Shown here: in pieces, positions 35,331 through 45,018 of the stretch
How positions within the stretch are numbered: position 1 is the stretch's first letter
How the letters are laid out: every line of letters starts with the position of its first letter
Source of the DNA: Thermodesulfobacteriota bacterium
GTDB taxonomy: Bacteria > Desulfobacterota > UBA8473
Length of the DNA: 64,000 nucleotides
Assembly: GCA_040757775.1 (NCBI GenBank)
Contig: JBFLWQ010000010.1
Coordinates: forward strand, 1 to 64,000
Direction of reading: 5' to 3'
Position numbers and translations under genes: made by a program
The notes under the pieces: model-generated
Database searches by the model: none
What the model saw: the letters and a program-made list of their open reading frames with translations, nothing else
Told to the model about the DNA's origin: nothing

Positions 35331-36584
35331 TTACCTCCCTTTGCTTGCCAGCAGGGCTTCAACAAATGAATCGAGATTTGCCTTGGAAGAAATATCATCA
35401 TATTCTCTTATATCTATGCCGTCTAAATCAAAGATGGTTGTAGGCACACCAAATTCTTTGTATACAATATCTTTTACCGGTCTCATATATCCGGGCAAGA
35501 GCCCACATGTCCTCTTTACCAGCCCGAAAACTCCGTCTATGTTGAAATCACTGATAGTTCTTTTAATAAAATCCGCTATATTTCCGGATGGCGGATTGAA
35601 TATGTCACCGAGGGTCTTGTAGGCAAGGCTCTCAAGGGGTTTCTCCGGATCCATATTAGAAGAAGCATATACCCCGCCTCCTATATATTCTAACATGCTC
35701 TTCACAACTACTGCGCCGTATTTCTCAACATAGTTGAAAAGCCCCAGATTATAGACAGGAGGTACTCCAAAGCACATGAGTCTCAACTTTTCTTCTTCAA
35801 TAACACCCTCTTTTCTTTTTACCTTTTCCTTCAGCTCTGCAAGCAGTTTTTCATATAACTCAACTCCGAGTTCAGTACCAGCCAGCTGTATCAGTGGATA
35901 CGCAGCAGTAAGCCCATCGACTGCACTTATGGGAGTAGGCACAGACTTTCTGCAGTCTTCTATTTTGTTCCATAGCTCAATGAGTCTCATGGAAAGGCGG
36001 ACGGACTCCTTAAGCCTGTCTATATCAACCTTGTACCCATGCTCCTCCATAAAATCCAACGCCCCCTGTAGCTGGTCCTTATAGTATTCAACGGCATAAT
36101 CAGGGATATCCTTCCCCCATGTGTTTATAGGGGCATCTATAAAATAATATGGACAACCGTAGTGATCAGCCACGTACAGGAAGGACTTAGACTCAGACAT
36201 GCAGGGAATATTACTGGCTATTATAAGATCAGGTGGGACAAAAAGTTTCTCAATATACGGGTCCATCTCTTCGATAACAGTACAGCCTAAATAACTCCTG
36301 TGACCGGCACAGACATCTCTTGATATTCCTTCTTGTTCGGCAGCCTGTATGTACTTTCCTGATAGCTGTTTCGCCGTCATGAAAAGTATGAAATGCTCCA
36401 TGAAAACTACTGGTACATCCAACGCATGGAATATTTCTCTGGGGGTAAATCCAACAGACCAGACTATCGGTTTTCCTTCTTTCTTGGCTTCCTTTATATT
36501 TCCATAATATGCCTTAATGGCTTTGCTTACCTCTAATGTTGAGTTTAAATTCTTTTTACCCGGAACTGTTACTTTTGTTGTCAT
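35331..36584 (-). CDS. 2-hydroxyacyl-CoA dehydratase / benzoyl-CoA reductase family subunit
   Basis: A 417-residue member of the HgdB/BcrB family, which binds a 4Fe-4S cluster and receives ATP-driven electrons for reductive dehydration or ring reduction. Cysteines expected as ligands lie in RDVCAGHRSYLG, ASNIPCMSESKSF and VKRTCGLLPGYM. Normally two related subunits and an activator ATPase act together; none is adjacent, so it may be an orphan or pair with genes elsewhere. It is convergent with typA (38 bases between stops). Start at 36584 with AGGTGAGG upstream. The substrate cannot be read from the sequence. Confidence 0.85.
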   Translation of the reverse strand: MTTKVTVPGKKNLNSTLEVSKAIKAYYGNIKEAKKEGKPIVWSVGFTPREIFHALDVPVVFMEHFILFMTAKQLSGKYIQAAEQEGISRDVCAGHRSYLGCTVIEEMDPYIEKLFVPPDLIIASNIPCMSESKSFLYVADHYGCPYYFIDAPINTWGKDIPDYAVEYYKDQLQGALDFMEEHGYKVDIDRLKESVRLSMRLIELWNKIEDCRKSVPTPISAVDGLTAAYPLIQLAGTELGVELYEKLLAELKEKVKRKEGVIEEEKLRLMCFGVPPVYNLGLFNYVEKYGAVVVKSMLEYIGGGVYASSNMDPEKPLESLAYKTLGDIFNPPSGNIADFIKRTISDFNIDGVFGLVKRTCGLLPGYMRPVKDIVYKEFGVPTTIFDLDGIDIREYDDISSKANLDSFVEALLASKGR

Positions 36585-36740
36585 ACCTCACCTCCTGTGT
36601 AATGAGACCTTGCGCAACCTGCCGAGAGGTTTGAAGATTTTAAGATGATCTGTGCAACTTATGGGGACGGTTAATCTTTTTATCAAAAGAAGTTCTGAAA
36701 AGTCAAGAAAAATGGTCAATACTTTCCAGTAGTCAGAAAT

Positions 36741-36779
36741 CAAAAGATCTTTCATTTTTCAGGGTGGACTATTTGGTAT
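36741..36779. repeat. Partial end of the nested-palindrome repeat (copy F)
   Basis: CAAAAGATCTTTCATTTTTC followed by AGGGTGGACTATTTGGT matches the end of copy C (GAATTTTTCAGGGCAAACTATTTAG) and, reversed, the left end of copy B (ACCCTGAAAAACGAAAAATTTCTTTTG). Only about 40 bases remain. It precedes the fabH stop in the 211-base gap. The word AGTCAGAAATC lies beside it. Confidence 0.55.
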
Positions 36780-36795
36780 TCTTAAGGTATGTCTC

Positions 36796-37812
36796 TTATT
36801 TCTTTGATAAGATGTTGTCCATAGCCCACCTAAGGTAGACTCCCCCCCATGCAAATCCAGCACCGAAAGAGGCAACTATGACTCTGTCTCCTTTTTTTAA
36901 ACGCCCTTGCTCTACAGCATCACAGAAACACAAAGGTATGGTTCCACATGTTGTATTAGCATACCTGTCTATGTTGACCATCACTTTGTCAATACCCAGA
37001 TCCATACGCTTAGCACACGCCTCAATGATTCGCAAATTGGCTTGATGGGGAACAAAAAGATCCAAATCACTATTTTGAATATTATTTCGCTCCATCATTG
37101 CTACTGCTATGTCGGCCATGTTCTTAACAGCATATTTGAAGACTGTTTTGCCATCCTGATACACAAAATGTTCGTTATTTTTAACGGTTTCAAGGGTTGT
37201 AGGGCTTCTACTCCCCCCACTTTTTACATGAAGATAAGGTTCCCCCACCCCGTCAATGCGTTTCTCAAAATCGATGATTCCAAGAGCAGGGTCCACTGAT
37301 GGTTCAAGGAGCACAGCGCCCGCCCCATCCCCAAAAAGCACATAGGTACTCCTGTCCTCAGGACTGAGGAAAGTTGTATTTACATCGCTCCCTACTACCA
37401 GAACCTTTTTGTAGCGGCCGGACTCTATAAACTGGGCACCCGTTGTCATGGCAAAGACGAAACCGGAACATCCAGAAGACAAATCAAAACCCCAGGCATT
37501 GTTTGCCCGTATCATCTTCTGAACCAGACATGCTGTCGATGGAAAGAACATGTCGGGTGAGATTGTACCTACAATGATTGCATCAATCTCCGAAGGGAGC
37601 ACTCCCACCTTCTTTAAACAATCTTTGGCAGCCCTGCTAGCCATGTAGGAGTTACCCAAGCCCGGTTCTAAGAAGTGCCTTGAACGAATACCCGTCCTCT
37701 GAACGATCCATTCGTCCGACGTATCTATCATCTCTTCCATGTCTTTGTTGGTTACTATGCGTTTAGGAAGAAATCTTCCCACACTTGTTATGGCTGCTCT
37801 GGTCAAACTCAC
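36796..37812 (-). CDS. fabH: 3-oxoacyl-ACP synthase III
   Basis: A 338-residue condensing enzyme that starts fatty-acid synthesis by joining acyl-CoA with malonyl-ACP. The Cys-His-Asn triad is present: C in SSGCSGFVFAM, H in FVPHQANLRI and N in DRYANTTCGTIPL (the usual GNTSAAS box is changed to ANTTCGTIP). The N-terminal SVGRFLPKRIVTNKDMEE and DEWIVQRTGIRSR boxes are normal. The start is GTG at 37812 behind GGGGTG. It stands alone, divergent from uvrB, without other fab genes. The altered Asn box may mean a different acyl donor. Confidence 0.92.
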   Translation of the reverse strand: MSLTRAAITSVGRFLPKRIVTNKDMEEMIDTSDEWIVQRTGIRSRHFLEPGLGNSYMASRAAKDCLKKVGVLPSEIDAIIVGTISPDMFFPSTACLVQKMIRANNAWGFDLSSGCSGFVFAMTTGAQFIESGRYKKVLVVGSDVNTTFLSPEDRSTYVLFGDGAGAVLLEPSVDPALGIIDFEKRIDGVGEPYLHVKSGGSRSPTTLETVKNNEHFVYQDGKTVFKYAVKNMADIAVAMMERNNIQNSDLDLFVPHQANLRIIEACAKRMDLGIDKVMVNIDRYANTTCGTIPLCFCDAVEQGRLKKGDRVIVASFGAGFAWGGVYLRWAMDNILSKK

Positions 37813-38003
37813 TTATCACCCCTGGATTTCATGTAGTCTGGTTGCTGCGCTGTTTATTATTATCTGTGATTCACATTTTTATATAAAAACCAATAGACAA
37901 AAAATTATAAAAGTGAGAAAAAGTAAATTGTATATCAGATAAGAAGACATCTTGCAATAGAAAAATTTCATAGAAAAATTTCTGCCAAGCAAACATATTA
38001 GCT

Positions 38004-40001
38004 ATGAATAAATTCAAACTTACAACAGAGTTTATACCCAGAGGTGACCAGCCCCAGGCTATCGAGAAACTGAGCAATGGAATTGCTGCTGGAGAAAGGT
38101 ACCAGGTCTTACTGGGGGTCACCGGATCAGGTAAGACATTTACCATGGCCAATGTAATCGAAAAAGTTCAGAAACCCACTCTGGTTATTGCTCACAATAA
38201 AACCCTTGCCGCACAACTCTTTAGTGAATTCAAAGAGCTCTTCCCTGAAAATGCAGTGGAATACTTTGTAAGCTATTATGACTACTATCAACCGGAGGCG
38301 TACATACCTCAATCGGACACTTATATAGAAAAGGATGCCTCTATAAACGAGAAAATCGATAAAATGAGGCACTCTGCTACCCGTTCTCTTCTTGAGAGAA
38401 ATGATGTTATAATCGTAGCCAGCGTCTCCTGCATCTATGGTCTGGGCTCTCCAGAGGCGTATTATGGAATGTTATTGTCACTGGAAGAGGGGCATGAGAT
38501 TTCCAGGGATAAGATTATATCAAAGCTCGTGGAAATCCAATATGAAAGGAATGACTTCGACTTCCATAGAGGGAGATTCCGTGTCAAGGGTGATGTGATA
38601 GAGATCTTCCCTGCATATGAAGAGGATATGGCCATTAGGGTTCAGTTATTCGGTGACCTTGTGGAGGCTATCTTCGAAATTGATCCCCTCCTGGGAAAAA
38701 GGATCAGAAAACTGGAAAAGGTTGCCATATATCCGGGAAGTCATTACGTCACCCCTAAAGATATGCTAAAAAAAGCTATTGAAGCCATCAAGGGAGAATT
38801 AAAGGGACAGATTCGTTTTTTTTATTCCCATAATAAACTTTTAGAGGCTCAAAGGATAGAGGAGAGGACCAATTTTGATATCGAAATGCTGGAGGAAGCA
38901 GGTTACTGTACAGGTATAGAAAACTATTCCAGACACATGAATGGCAGAAAACCAGGAGAGCCACCACCTACACTAGTGGATTATTTTCCCAAGAATTTTC
39001 TTATTTTCGTAGACGAAAGTCATGTAACAATCCCTCAGCTTCATGGTATGTATCGTGGGGACAGGTCAAGAAAAGAAACCCTGGTAGAGTACGGATTTCG
39101 TCTCCCATCAGCCCTTGATAACCGGCCCCTTAATTTCCATGAATTTGAGGGGCTTATAAACCAGGCTATTTTTGTCTCCGCGACCCCGGGAGATTATGAA
39201 TTTAAAAAGAGCAAAGGCAAAATTGTTGAACAGATTATTCGCCCTACAGGCCTAATGGATCCGGCAATCACAGTCAAGCCTGCCAGGGATCAAGTCGATG
39301 ATCTCCTGCATGAAATCAATAAACGGTGTAAACGCAAGGAAAGGGTACTGGTTACCACCCTGACCAAAAGGATGGCTGAGGACCTTTCTGAATACTACAG
39401 TGAGCTGGGAATAAGGGTTAGGTATCTTCACTCGGATATTGAAACTCTGGAAAGGGTAAAAATAATCAGAAGTTTACGCATGAACGAATTCGATTGCCTC
39501 ATAGGGATAAACCTGCTCAGAGAGGGACTGGATATCCCCGAGGTATCTCTGGTTGCCATATTAGATGCTGACAAAGAAGGATTCCTTCGCTCTGAAAGGT
39601 CATTGATACAGATGTGCGGAAGGGCATCCAGAAACATAGCCGGAGAGGTAATAATGTATAGCGACACCATTACCCGGTCTATAGAGGCTACCATCCATGA
39701 AACAAGCCGCAGGAGAAAAATTCAGGCTGAGTTTAACAAAAAGAATAACATTACCCCTGAAAGTATAAAAAAATCTATATCCAGCATCCTAACCTCAATC
39801 TATGAAGCAGATTATTACACTGTACCCATTGTCAATGAACCTGAAGAAGAATATATACCTTCAGATGAGATACCAAAACTCATTAAAAATTTGAAAGCCC
39901 GGATGAAAAAAGCGGCTGATAATCTTGAATTTGAAAAAGCAGCAGAGTTTAGAGACAGAATCAAAAAGTTGCAAAATGTGGAATTGGAATTATGGAGTTG
40001 A
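38004..40001 (+). CDS. uvrB: Excinuclease ABC subunit B
   Basis: A 665-residue nucleotide-excision-repair helicase. It has Walker [13 protein letters not shown], the beta-hairpin [12 protein letters not shown] that probes the helix, DEAD-like box [10 protein letters not shown], helicase motifs V and VI ([38 protein letters not shown]) and the C-terminal UVR motif ([28 protein letters not shown]) that contacts UvrC. Length is normal. It is divergent from fabH in a 190-base AT-rich spacer; no convincing LexA box was found there. Confidence 0.97.
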   Translation: MNKFKLTTEFIPRGDQPQAIEKLSNGIAAGERYQVLLGVTGSGKTFTMANVIEKVQKPTLVIAHNKTLAAQLFSEFKELFPENAVEYFVSYYDYYQPEAYIPQSDTYIEKDASINEKIDKMRHSATRSLLERNDVIIVASVSCIYGLGSPEAYYGMLLSLEEGHEISRDKIISKLVEIQYERNDFDFHRGRFRVKGDVIEIFPAYEEDMAIRVQLFGDLVEAIFEIDPLLGKRIRKLEKVAIYPGSHYVTPKDMLKKAIEAIKGELKGQIRFFYSHNKLLEAQRIEERTNFDIEMLEEAGYCTGIENYSRHMNGRKPGEPPPTLVDYFPKNFLIFVDESHVTIPQLHGMYRGDRSRKETLVEYGFRLPSALDNRPLNFHEFEGLINQAIFVSATPGDYEFKKSKGKIVEQIIRPTGLMDPAITVKPARDQVDDLLHEINKRCKRKERVLVTTLTKRMAEDLSEYYSELGIRVRYLHSDIETLERVKIIRSLRMNEFDCLIGINLLREGLDIPEVSLVAILDADKEGFLRSERSLIQMCGRASRNIAGEVIMYSDTITRSIEATIHETSRRRKIQAEFNKKNNITPESIKKSISSILTSIYEADYYTVPIVNEPEEEYIPSDEIPKLIKNLKARMKKAADNLEFEKAAEFRDRIKKLQNVELELWS

Positions 40002-40037
40002 TCTAAGTTAAGTTGCAGTGTTGCTAAGTTAGCTCTT

Positions 40038-40538
40038 TTACATTTTATACTTGCCAAAGTCCTCTGGAGACATATTTTCTAAAATTTCAGCCCATTTTTC
40101 TGGTTCTTTACCTTCTTTCCCCACGGTTGTCTCTCTTAAGTCAATCCTCCTGGACCGAGCAATGACCTCTTCACTGACATATATGGGAGAATTGGTTCTC
40201 AAGGCTATAGCAATTGCATCACTGGGACGAGAATCAATAGCATACTTCTTGTTACCCATCTTAAGATATAGGGTAGCATAGAAGGTGTTGTCCTGCAAGT
40301 CGTTAACCTCTACCTTAATTACATCAACCTTGAAGTTGTCCAAAATATTCTTTAATAAATCATGGGTCATAGGTCTGGGAAGCTGAATTTTTTCAAGCTC
40401 AGTAGCTATAGCACTGGCTTCCAGCAGTCCAATCCAGATTGGAACCGCACTCTTATCTTCCATGTCCTTAAGGATAATAATAGGCATGTTGGTAAAAGGG
40501 TCCACTGTTAATCCCGCTACTCTCATTTCTTTAAACAT
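40038..40538 (-). CDS. DUF151 bifunctional-nuclease family protein
   Basis: A 166-residue protein of the BFN/DUF151 family (GLTVDPFTNMPIIILKD, VPIWIGLLEASAIATELEK, YAIDSRPSDAIAIALRTNSPIYVSEEVI). Members are described as nucleases in plants and thermophiles; the bacterial role is not established. It is 12 bases downstream of miaB in the same operon. Convergent with uvrB, 36 bases between stops. RBS AGGAGG before the ATG. Confidence 0.85.
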   Translation of the reverse strand: MFKEMRVAGLTVDPFTNMPIIILKDMEDKSAVPIWIGLLEASAIATELEKIQLPRPMTHDLLKNILDNFKVDVIKVEVNDLQDNTFYATLYLKMGNKKYAIDSRPSDAIAIALRTNSPIYVSEEVIARSRRIDLRETTVGKEGKEPEKWAEILENMSPEDFGKYKM

Positions 40539-40550
40539 ATAGACCTCCTA

Positions 40551-41885
40551 TTAACCACAATAAGTGGTATTTATCTCTCCCTCCAGCGAATTAAGGAATG
40601 CCCTCTTTATTCTGACAGGCACTATACATCCTCTTAAATCAGATGACCCTTCAAAATTAACTACTTTATTTGATCTGGTTCTGCCGGTCAAACGCGTTAG
40701 GTTAGTTTTGCTCGGGCCTTCTACTAATATCTCTTCCTCTTTACCTTCCAATTCTCTGTTTTTAGTTAAAGTAAAAAGTTTTTGATAGGTTTGGAGGATA
40801 CTTAACCTTTTGGCTTTGACCTCATCATCGACTTTTTCAGTGAGGGTTGATGCCTTTGTTTCAACCCTGTCAGAATATTTAAAAGAAAAAAGACTGTCGA
40901 ATTTAACTACCCCTATTAATTCAAGGGTATCTTTAAAATCCTTTTCAGTTTCCCCGGGAAATCCCACGATAATATCCGATGTTATGCTTATTTTCGGACA
41001 AGTATTCCTGAGCCTTTCTACCTTTGCAATGTATTCTTCTGCCGTATATCTCCTCTTCATAGCCTCCAGGACTGAATTAGAACCAGATTGAACAGGCAAA
41101 TGAATATGTTCACATAATTTATCCAATTGTCCAAAAGAAGAAATCAATTCCTCAGATAGGTCTTTGGGGTGGGATGTGGTAAAACGTATCCTCTCTATTC
41201 CTTCTATCTCATTTATGGAGTACAACAGTCGGGGGAAAGTCATACCCTCTGTAATGCCCTTCCCGTAAGAATTTACATTTTGGCCCAGTAACGTTACCTC
41301 TTTTACGCCCCTCTCCGACAGTCTTTTTACCTCCTCCAGTATCTCTCCGTTTGGCCTGCTTATCTCCCTGCCCCTTACATAGGGAACTATACAATAAGAA
41401 CAGTAATTATCACAACCCTGCATAATTGTAACATAGGATTTTATCTCTTTTTCTCTGGGGTTAGAGTAAACTCCAAGGGAAGGAACTGAATCATACAGAC
41501 TGGTTTCCAGAATTCTCCTCCCTGTCCGCTCAACATCATGAATAAATTCGGGCAATTTATGGATATTGTGGGTTCCAAATACTATATCCAGATAAGGAAC
41601 CCTGTGCAAAAGTCTTTCTCCTTCCTGTTGGGCTACACATCCACCAACACCGATGATAAGTTTAGGGTTTTTCCCCTTTAATCTTCTAAGCCTTCCAAGG
41701 CTGCTGTAAACCTTGTGCTCCGCCTTTTCTCTTATACTACAGGTATTCAGCAAAACCAGATCGGCATCGTTAATATTCTCTGTTAATTTATAGTCGTGAT
41801 CTCCCAGGATTCTGTGGATCTTTTCAGAATCATGTTCGTTCATTTGACATCCAAAAGTCTTAATAAAAACGGCCTTTTGTTTCAT
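40551..41885 (-). CDS. miaB: tRNA-2-methylthio-N6-dimethylallyladenosine synthase
   Basis: A 444-residue methylthiotransferase that adds a methylthio group to i6A37 of tRNAs reading UNN codons. The N-terminal domain has cysteines in KTFGCQMNEHDSE, LLNTCSIREKAE and GVGGCVAQQEG for the auxiliary cluster; the radical SAM motif is GCDNYCSYCIVPYVRG; a TRAM domain ends it (REIEGKEEEILVEGPSK...). Complete and of normal length. It lies in a minus-strand run with the cNMP-binding gene upstream (18 bases) and the DUF151 gene downstream. Confidence 0.95.
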   Translation of the reverse strand: MKQKAVFIKTFGCQMNEHDSEKIHRILGDHDYKLTENINDADLVLLNTCSIREKAEHKVYSSLGRLRRLKGKNPKLIIGVGGCVAQQEGERLLHRVPYLDIVFGTHNIHKLPEFIHDVERTGRRILETSLYDSVPSLGVYSNPREKEIKSYVTIMQGCDNYCSYCIVPYVRGREISRPNGEILEEVKRLSERGVKEVTLLGQNVNSYGKGITEGMTFPRLLYSINEIEGIERIRFTTSHPKDLSEELISSFGQLDKLCEHIHLPVQSGSNSVLEAMKRRYTAEEYIAKVERLRNTCPKISITSDIIVGFPGETEKDFKDTLELIGVVKFDSLFSFKYSDRVETKASTLTEKVDDEVKAKRLSILQTYQKLFTLTKNRELEGKEEEILVEGPSKTNLTRLTGRTRSNKVVNFEGSSDLRGCIVPVRIKRAFLNSLEGEINTTYCG

Positions 41886-41903
41886 AAAAGTCTTTCAATC
41901 CTT

Positions 41904-42725
41904 CTATATCATACTTATATGGTCGTCTTCTTCAATTCCATGCTTTTTTGTACCCTTCTTTTTAAATGCCTTAATGATCCTTTTATTTGCTTCTGCCAGG
42001 CGATAAGCTAAGTCCTCTAACAATTTTCTTGCTATTTTTGGATACGATTCAATAATCTCATCCAGGTTAGCACCAGAAAATACCTGCACCACACTCTTCC
42101 CTATGGATGTAACAGTTGCAGATCTTGGCTGGCTCAGTAGCCCACTCATCTCTCCAAAGAATTCCCCAGACTTATTGATCCTGCCCACCTCTTTACCCTC
42201 CTTCGTCACCAATAACCCACCTTCTGCTCTTAGGAGCCTAAAAAAATCATAGCTCATAGCCCCTTCTTTTATTATCACCTCACCATCTTCATAGACCTTC
42301 TCATTGAGGTCTATTAAACCTTCCAACACAATATTATCTTTAGCAATCTGCGTTGTTTGCTCCAGTTGGCTCAGAACAGAGATTAGTATCTTCTCGGTCA
42401 GTTGGGGTTTAGTGTATATAATATCCTTCAACACTTTTGTACTATAGATAGCTATACGCGTAGTGGTTAATGCCCGAACGGTTGTTGTGTAAGGCCTATA
42501 TAAGAAAAAATTCTCGATGCCAAATACATCTTCTTCTTTTAACACACGTACACTTTTGCCCTTTTGGAATACCTCTACCGAACCTTGTAAAATTACATAA
42601 AAGTACTCATTCTTCTCACCCTCACTTATTATAGTCTGCCTGGGCTTATATATCTTAACATTTACAGCATATATATCTGGGGCGGTTTTCGTCCCCAATG
42701 CAGATTCACTATCTTCAGCCTTCAT
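41904..42725 (-). CDS. Protein with two cyclic-nucleotide-binding domains
   Basis: A 273-residue protein with tandem cNMP-binding beta-barrels: residues about 25-140 (YKPRQTIISEGEKNEYFYVILQGSVEVFQKG) and 145-260 (DGEVIIKEGAMSYDFFRLLRAEGGLLVTKEGKEVGRINKSGEFFGEMSGLLSQPRSATVTSIG). The second keeps the GE(M)..L...PRSATV phosphate-binding cassette, so it probably binds a nucleotide; the first is degenerate (EEDVFGIENFFLYRPYTTTV). No helix-turn-helix is present, so it is not a Crp-type DNA binder. A class III cyclase lies in the same window (56664). Confidence 0.82.
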   Translation of the reverse strand: MKAEDSESALGTKTAPDIYAVNVKIYKPRQTIISEGEKNEYFYVILQGSVEVFQKGKSVRVLKEEDVFGIENFFLYRPYTTTVRALTTTRIAIYSTKVLKDIIYTKPQLTEKILISVLSQLEQTTQIAKDNIVLEGLIDLNEKVYEDGEVIIKEGAMSYDFFRLLRAEGGLLVTKEGKEVGRINKSGEFFGEMSGLLSQPRSATVTSIGKSVVQVFSGANLDEIIESYPKIARKLLEDLAYRLAEANKRIIKAFKKKGTKKHGIEEDDHISMI

Positions 42726-42815
42726 CTTTTTTCCTCTAGTTGAATACTATAGAAATAAACTAATGAATTTTACTACAAATTTTCCGCCTGTTTAATAACA
42801 AACTAGGCAGATGGC

Positions 42816-43448
42816 TTATTTTCGACATTTGGGAGTTACGGTTAGCTTGTCTGAAGGAGTAACAATCCCTCCAGACATTATTAATTTAAAGGCATCTTCC
42901 ACAGTCATATCCAGGTTTATAACATCTTTCTCTGGAACCAGAAGATATAATCCAGTAGTGGGGTTTGGTGTGGTAGGAACGAACACATTAACAACCCTCT
43001 TTTCAGTTTTATCCTGGACCTCCCCTTCGGTAACACCAGTTAAGAAGCCCATAATCCACATGTCCTTCATGGGAGCCTCAACCAATACAACTCGTTTAAA
43101 ACCCTTCGAATCCTGGGCAAATATGGCTTCGACCAGTTGCTTGATGGCAAGATATATATTTCTAACAAAGGGAACTCTCGATACTGCCCATTCCCATAGG
43201 TAGACCAACTTTTTCCCCAAGAGGTTCTGGGTAAGGATCCCCACGAGGATTGTGAAAACCGCTGTTGCAATCAGCCCCAGCCCTGGGATATGAAAGGGTA
43301 GGTAAGTATCAGGATGGAACTTTAATGGTAGGTAGTTAAGAACCCTGTCCATAATACCAATAAGGATATCCAGGATGTAAATTGTTAAACCAGCAGGTAT
43401 AATTACTAATAAACCCGTTATAAAATAATTTTTTATCCGCGTTTTCAT
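42816..43448 (-). CDS. DUF502 family membrane protein
   Basis: A 210-residue protein with two N-terminal membrane segments (YFITGLLVIIPAGLTIYILDILIG, LIATAVFTILVGILTQNLLG) and a cytoplasmic or periplasmic C-terminal domain with the family box VPTTPNPTTGLYLLVPEKDVINLDMTVEDAFKLIMSGGIV. The function of the family is unknown in bacteria; plant members are ER membrane proteins. It heads the minus-strand run toward miaB and is preceded by repeat copy C. Confidence 0.85.
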   Translation of the reverse strand: MKTRIKNYFITGLLVIIPAGLTIYILDILIGIMDRVLNYLPLKFHPDTYLPFHIPGLGLIATAVFTILVGILTQNLLGKKLVYLWEWAVSRVPFVRNIYLAIKQLVEAIFAQDSKGFKRVVLVEAPMKDMWIMGFLTGVTEGEVQDKTEKRVVNVFVPTTPNPTTGLYLLVPEKDVINLDMTVEDAFKLIMSGGIVTPSDKLTVTPKCRK

Positions 43449-43472
43449 TTTTATGTATCTTTCGAGAGCTTT

Positions 43473-43574
43473 TAAAAAAGTGTCTCTGAGAGCAAGTTCA
43501 TAGATTCCTGCCTTCGCAGGAACATGCTTTTTGGAAATCCACTTTAAGGAGTGGGAAAGGGAATTTTTCAGGGC
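43473..43574. repeat. Nested-palindrome repeat, copy C
   Basis: About 100 bases. The left end TTTAAAAAAGTGTCTCTGAG plus AGCAAGTTCATAGATT resembles the left end of copy A; the right end GGGAAAGGGAATTTTTCAGG resembles that of copy B. The inside differs: a hairpin TTCCTGC-CTTC-GCAGGAA at 43505-43522 and the pair CCACTTTAAGGAGTGG. It fills most of the 270-base gap between panD and the DUF502 gene; the rest shows nothing clear. Confidence 0.65.
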
Positions 43575-43718
43575 AAACTATTTAGCAGTTTAACAGAGAG
43601 GATAATCTTTTTCAATAAAATAATTATAAGCAGCCCCCTTTTGAAGGCTTCACCCAGGTGAGGTATCTCCTCTCTTTAGTATCCAATACCGAATACTGCC
43701 CGAAATAAAAGGAAAAAT

Positions 43719-44099
43719 TTAAAGTGACTGGAGATATACTGATGATTTTTTCTCTATTTTTCTATTATTTGCATCAACATAGATAAGCTTAGGTTTGTGG
43801 TTTATCGCCTCTTTTTCCTCATAGTGCGCATAATTAGCAATTATTATTAGGTCACCAATACTGACCTTATGGGCAGCGGCCCCATTAAGACAAATAGTAC
43901 CAGAGTTAGCTTCCCCTTTAATGGCATACGTTTCAAACCTTTCACCATTGGAGATATTATAGATGTGAACCGATTCGTAGGGTATTATGCCTGCATCTTC
44001 CATCAGGAGCTCATCAATGGTAATACTTCCTTCATAATCCAGATTAGCATCTGTAACCCTTACCCGGTGTATTTTGGATTTCAGCATGATTCTCTGCAC
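43719..44099 (-). CDS. panD: Aspartate 1-decarboxylase
   Basis: Makes beta-alanine for pantothenate. The self-cleavage site is YEGSITID, where Gly-Ser is split to leave a pyruvoyl group. [25 protein letters not shown] is the family's core. I place the start at the GTG at 44099, ten bases after GGAGG: the product then begins (M)[17 protein letters not shown], as PanD proteins do, with 126 residues. A frame reaching back to 44177 would overlap the end of panC. Third gene of the panBCD operon. Confidence 0.93.
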   Translation of the reverse strand: MQRIMLKSKIHRVRVTDANLDYEGSITIDELLMEDAGIIPYESVHIYNISNGERFETYAIKGEANSGTICLNGAAAHKVSIGDLIIIANYAHYEEKEAINHKPKLIYVDANNRKIEKKSSVYLQSL

Positions 44100-44127
44100 G
44101 TCACTTCTTCCTCCTTCACAAAATTTG

Positions 44128-44979
44128 TCATCTTCTTCTTTCAAAAGTACAATTATCAATAAGTCTTGTTTTGCCAACCTTCACTGCCATTGCCAGCACT
44201 GCGTCTCTATCAATCTCTTTAATGTACTCCAGTGTTTGAGAGTCACATATATTAACATAATCGATGTCCGTTAGACTTTCTGATTCAATTCTTTTCTCAA
44301 CCTCCCGAAGAATACTTTCGGACCTTCTTTCACCTGATTTGAATAACTCCTTCGCCTCAGACATTGCTTGATTTAAGCTTAGTGCAGCTTTGCGCTCTTC
44401 TGGGGTCAGGTAAGTATTTCTGGAACTCATTGCCAGACCGTCCTTTTCCCGGACAGTAGGGATTCCAATGATCTCTATATCAAAATTAAGGTCTTTAACC
44501 ATCTGCCTGATAGTAACTAACTGCTGAAAATCCTTCTCTCCAAAAATGGCAATATGCGGCTTAACAATATTGAATAACTTTGCGACTACCGTTGTTACAC
44601 CTCTGAAATGGGTAGGTCTGGAAGCACCGCACAGGTTCCTGGTTACATATTCTACATTTACATAGGTCTGATAGGTTTTGGGATACATCTCGGAAGCAGT
44701 AGGGGCAAAGATAATATCAACGCCAACTCCTTCTGCCAATTTCTTATCTTTTTCTAAATCTCTGGGATATTTTTCAAGGTCTTCTCCTACTCCAAATTGG
44801 GTAGGATTAACAAATATACTGATTATTGAGATATCAGCCCTTCTCCCTCCCTCCTCAATTAGCTTGAGATGGCCATCGTGGAGAAAACCCATGGTTGGAA
44901 CCAGAGCAATTATCTTATTCTTCAGACGGGAGCCCTCTGAAAACTCCTGCATCTCTTTGATACTACTTACCATCTTCAT
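44128..44979 (-). CDS. panC: Pantothenate synthetase
   Basis: A 283-residue ATP-dependent ligase of pantoate and beta-alanine. The nucleotidyltransferase motif is [14 protein letters not shown]; also present are [20 protein letters not shown], the central [17 protein letters not shown] and the KMSKS-like [19 protein letters not shown]. Complete and normal in length. It is 39 bases downstream of panB and 28 bases upstream of the panD start. Confidence 0.96.
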   Translation of the reverse strand: MKMVSSIKEMQEFSEGSRLKNKIIALVPTMGFLHDGHLKLIEEGGRRADISIISIFVNPTQFGVGEDLEKYPRDLEKDKKLAEGVGVDIIFAPTASEMYPKTYQTYVNVEYVTRNLCGASRPTHFRGVTTVVAKLFNIVKPHIAIFGEKDFQQLVTIRQMVKDLNFDIEIIGIPTVREKDGLAMSSRNTYLTPEERKAALSLNQAMSEAKELFKSGERRSESILREVEKRIESESLTDIDYVNICDSQTLEYIKEIDRDAVLAMAVKVGKTRLIDNCTFERRR

Positions 44980-45018
44980 ATTTAGCCTAAATCACCCCTC
45001 ACATTTCACTACATCATA

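Noticed and set aside
37813-38003. LexA box between fabH and uvrB
   Set aside because: No convincing palindrome of any LexA type I know was seen in the AT-rich spacer.
43618-43690. TCACC/GGTGA hairpin after panD as a terminator
   Set aside because: The stem is only five bases and no T-tract follows in the direction of panBCD transcription.
44100-44177. Longer N-terminus for panD
   Set aside because: It would overlap panC and add residues that PanD proteins lack; GTG at 44099 gives the standard start.
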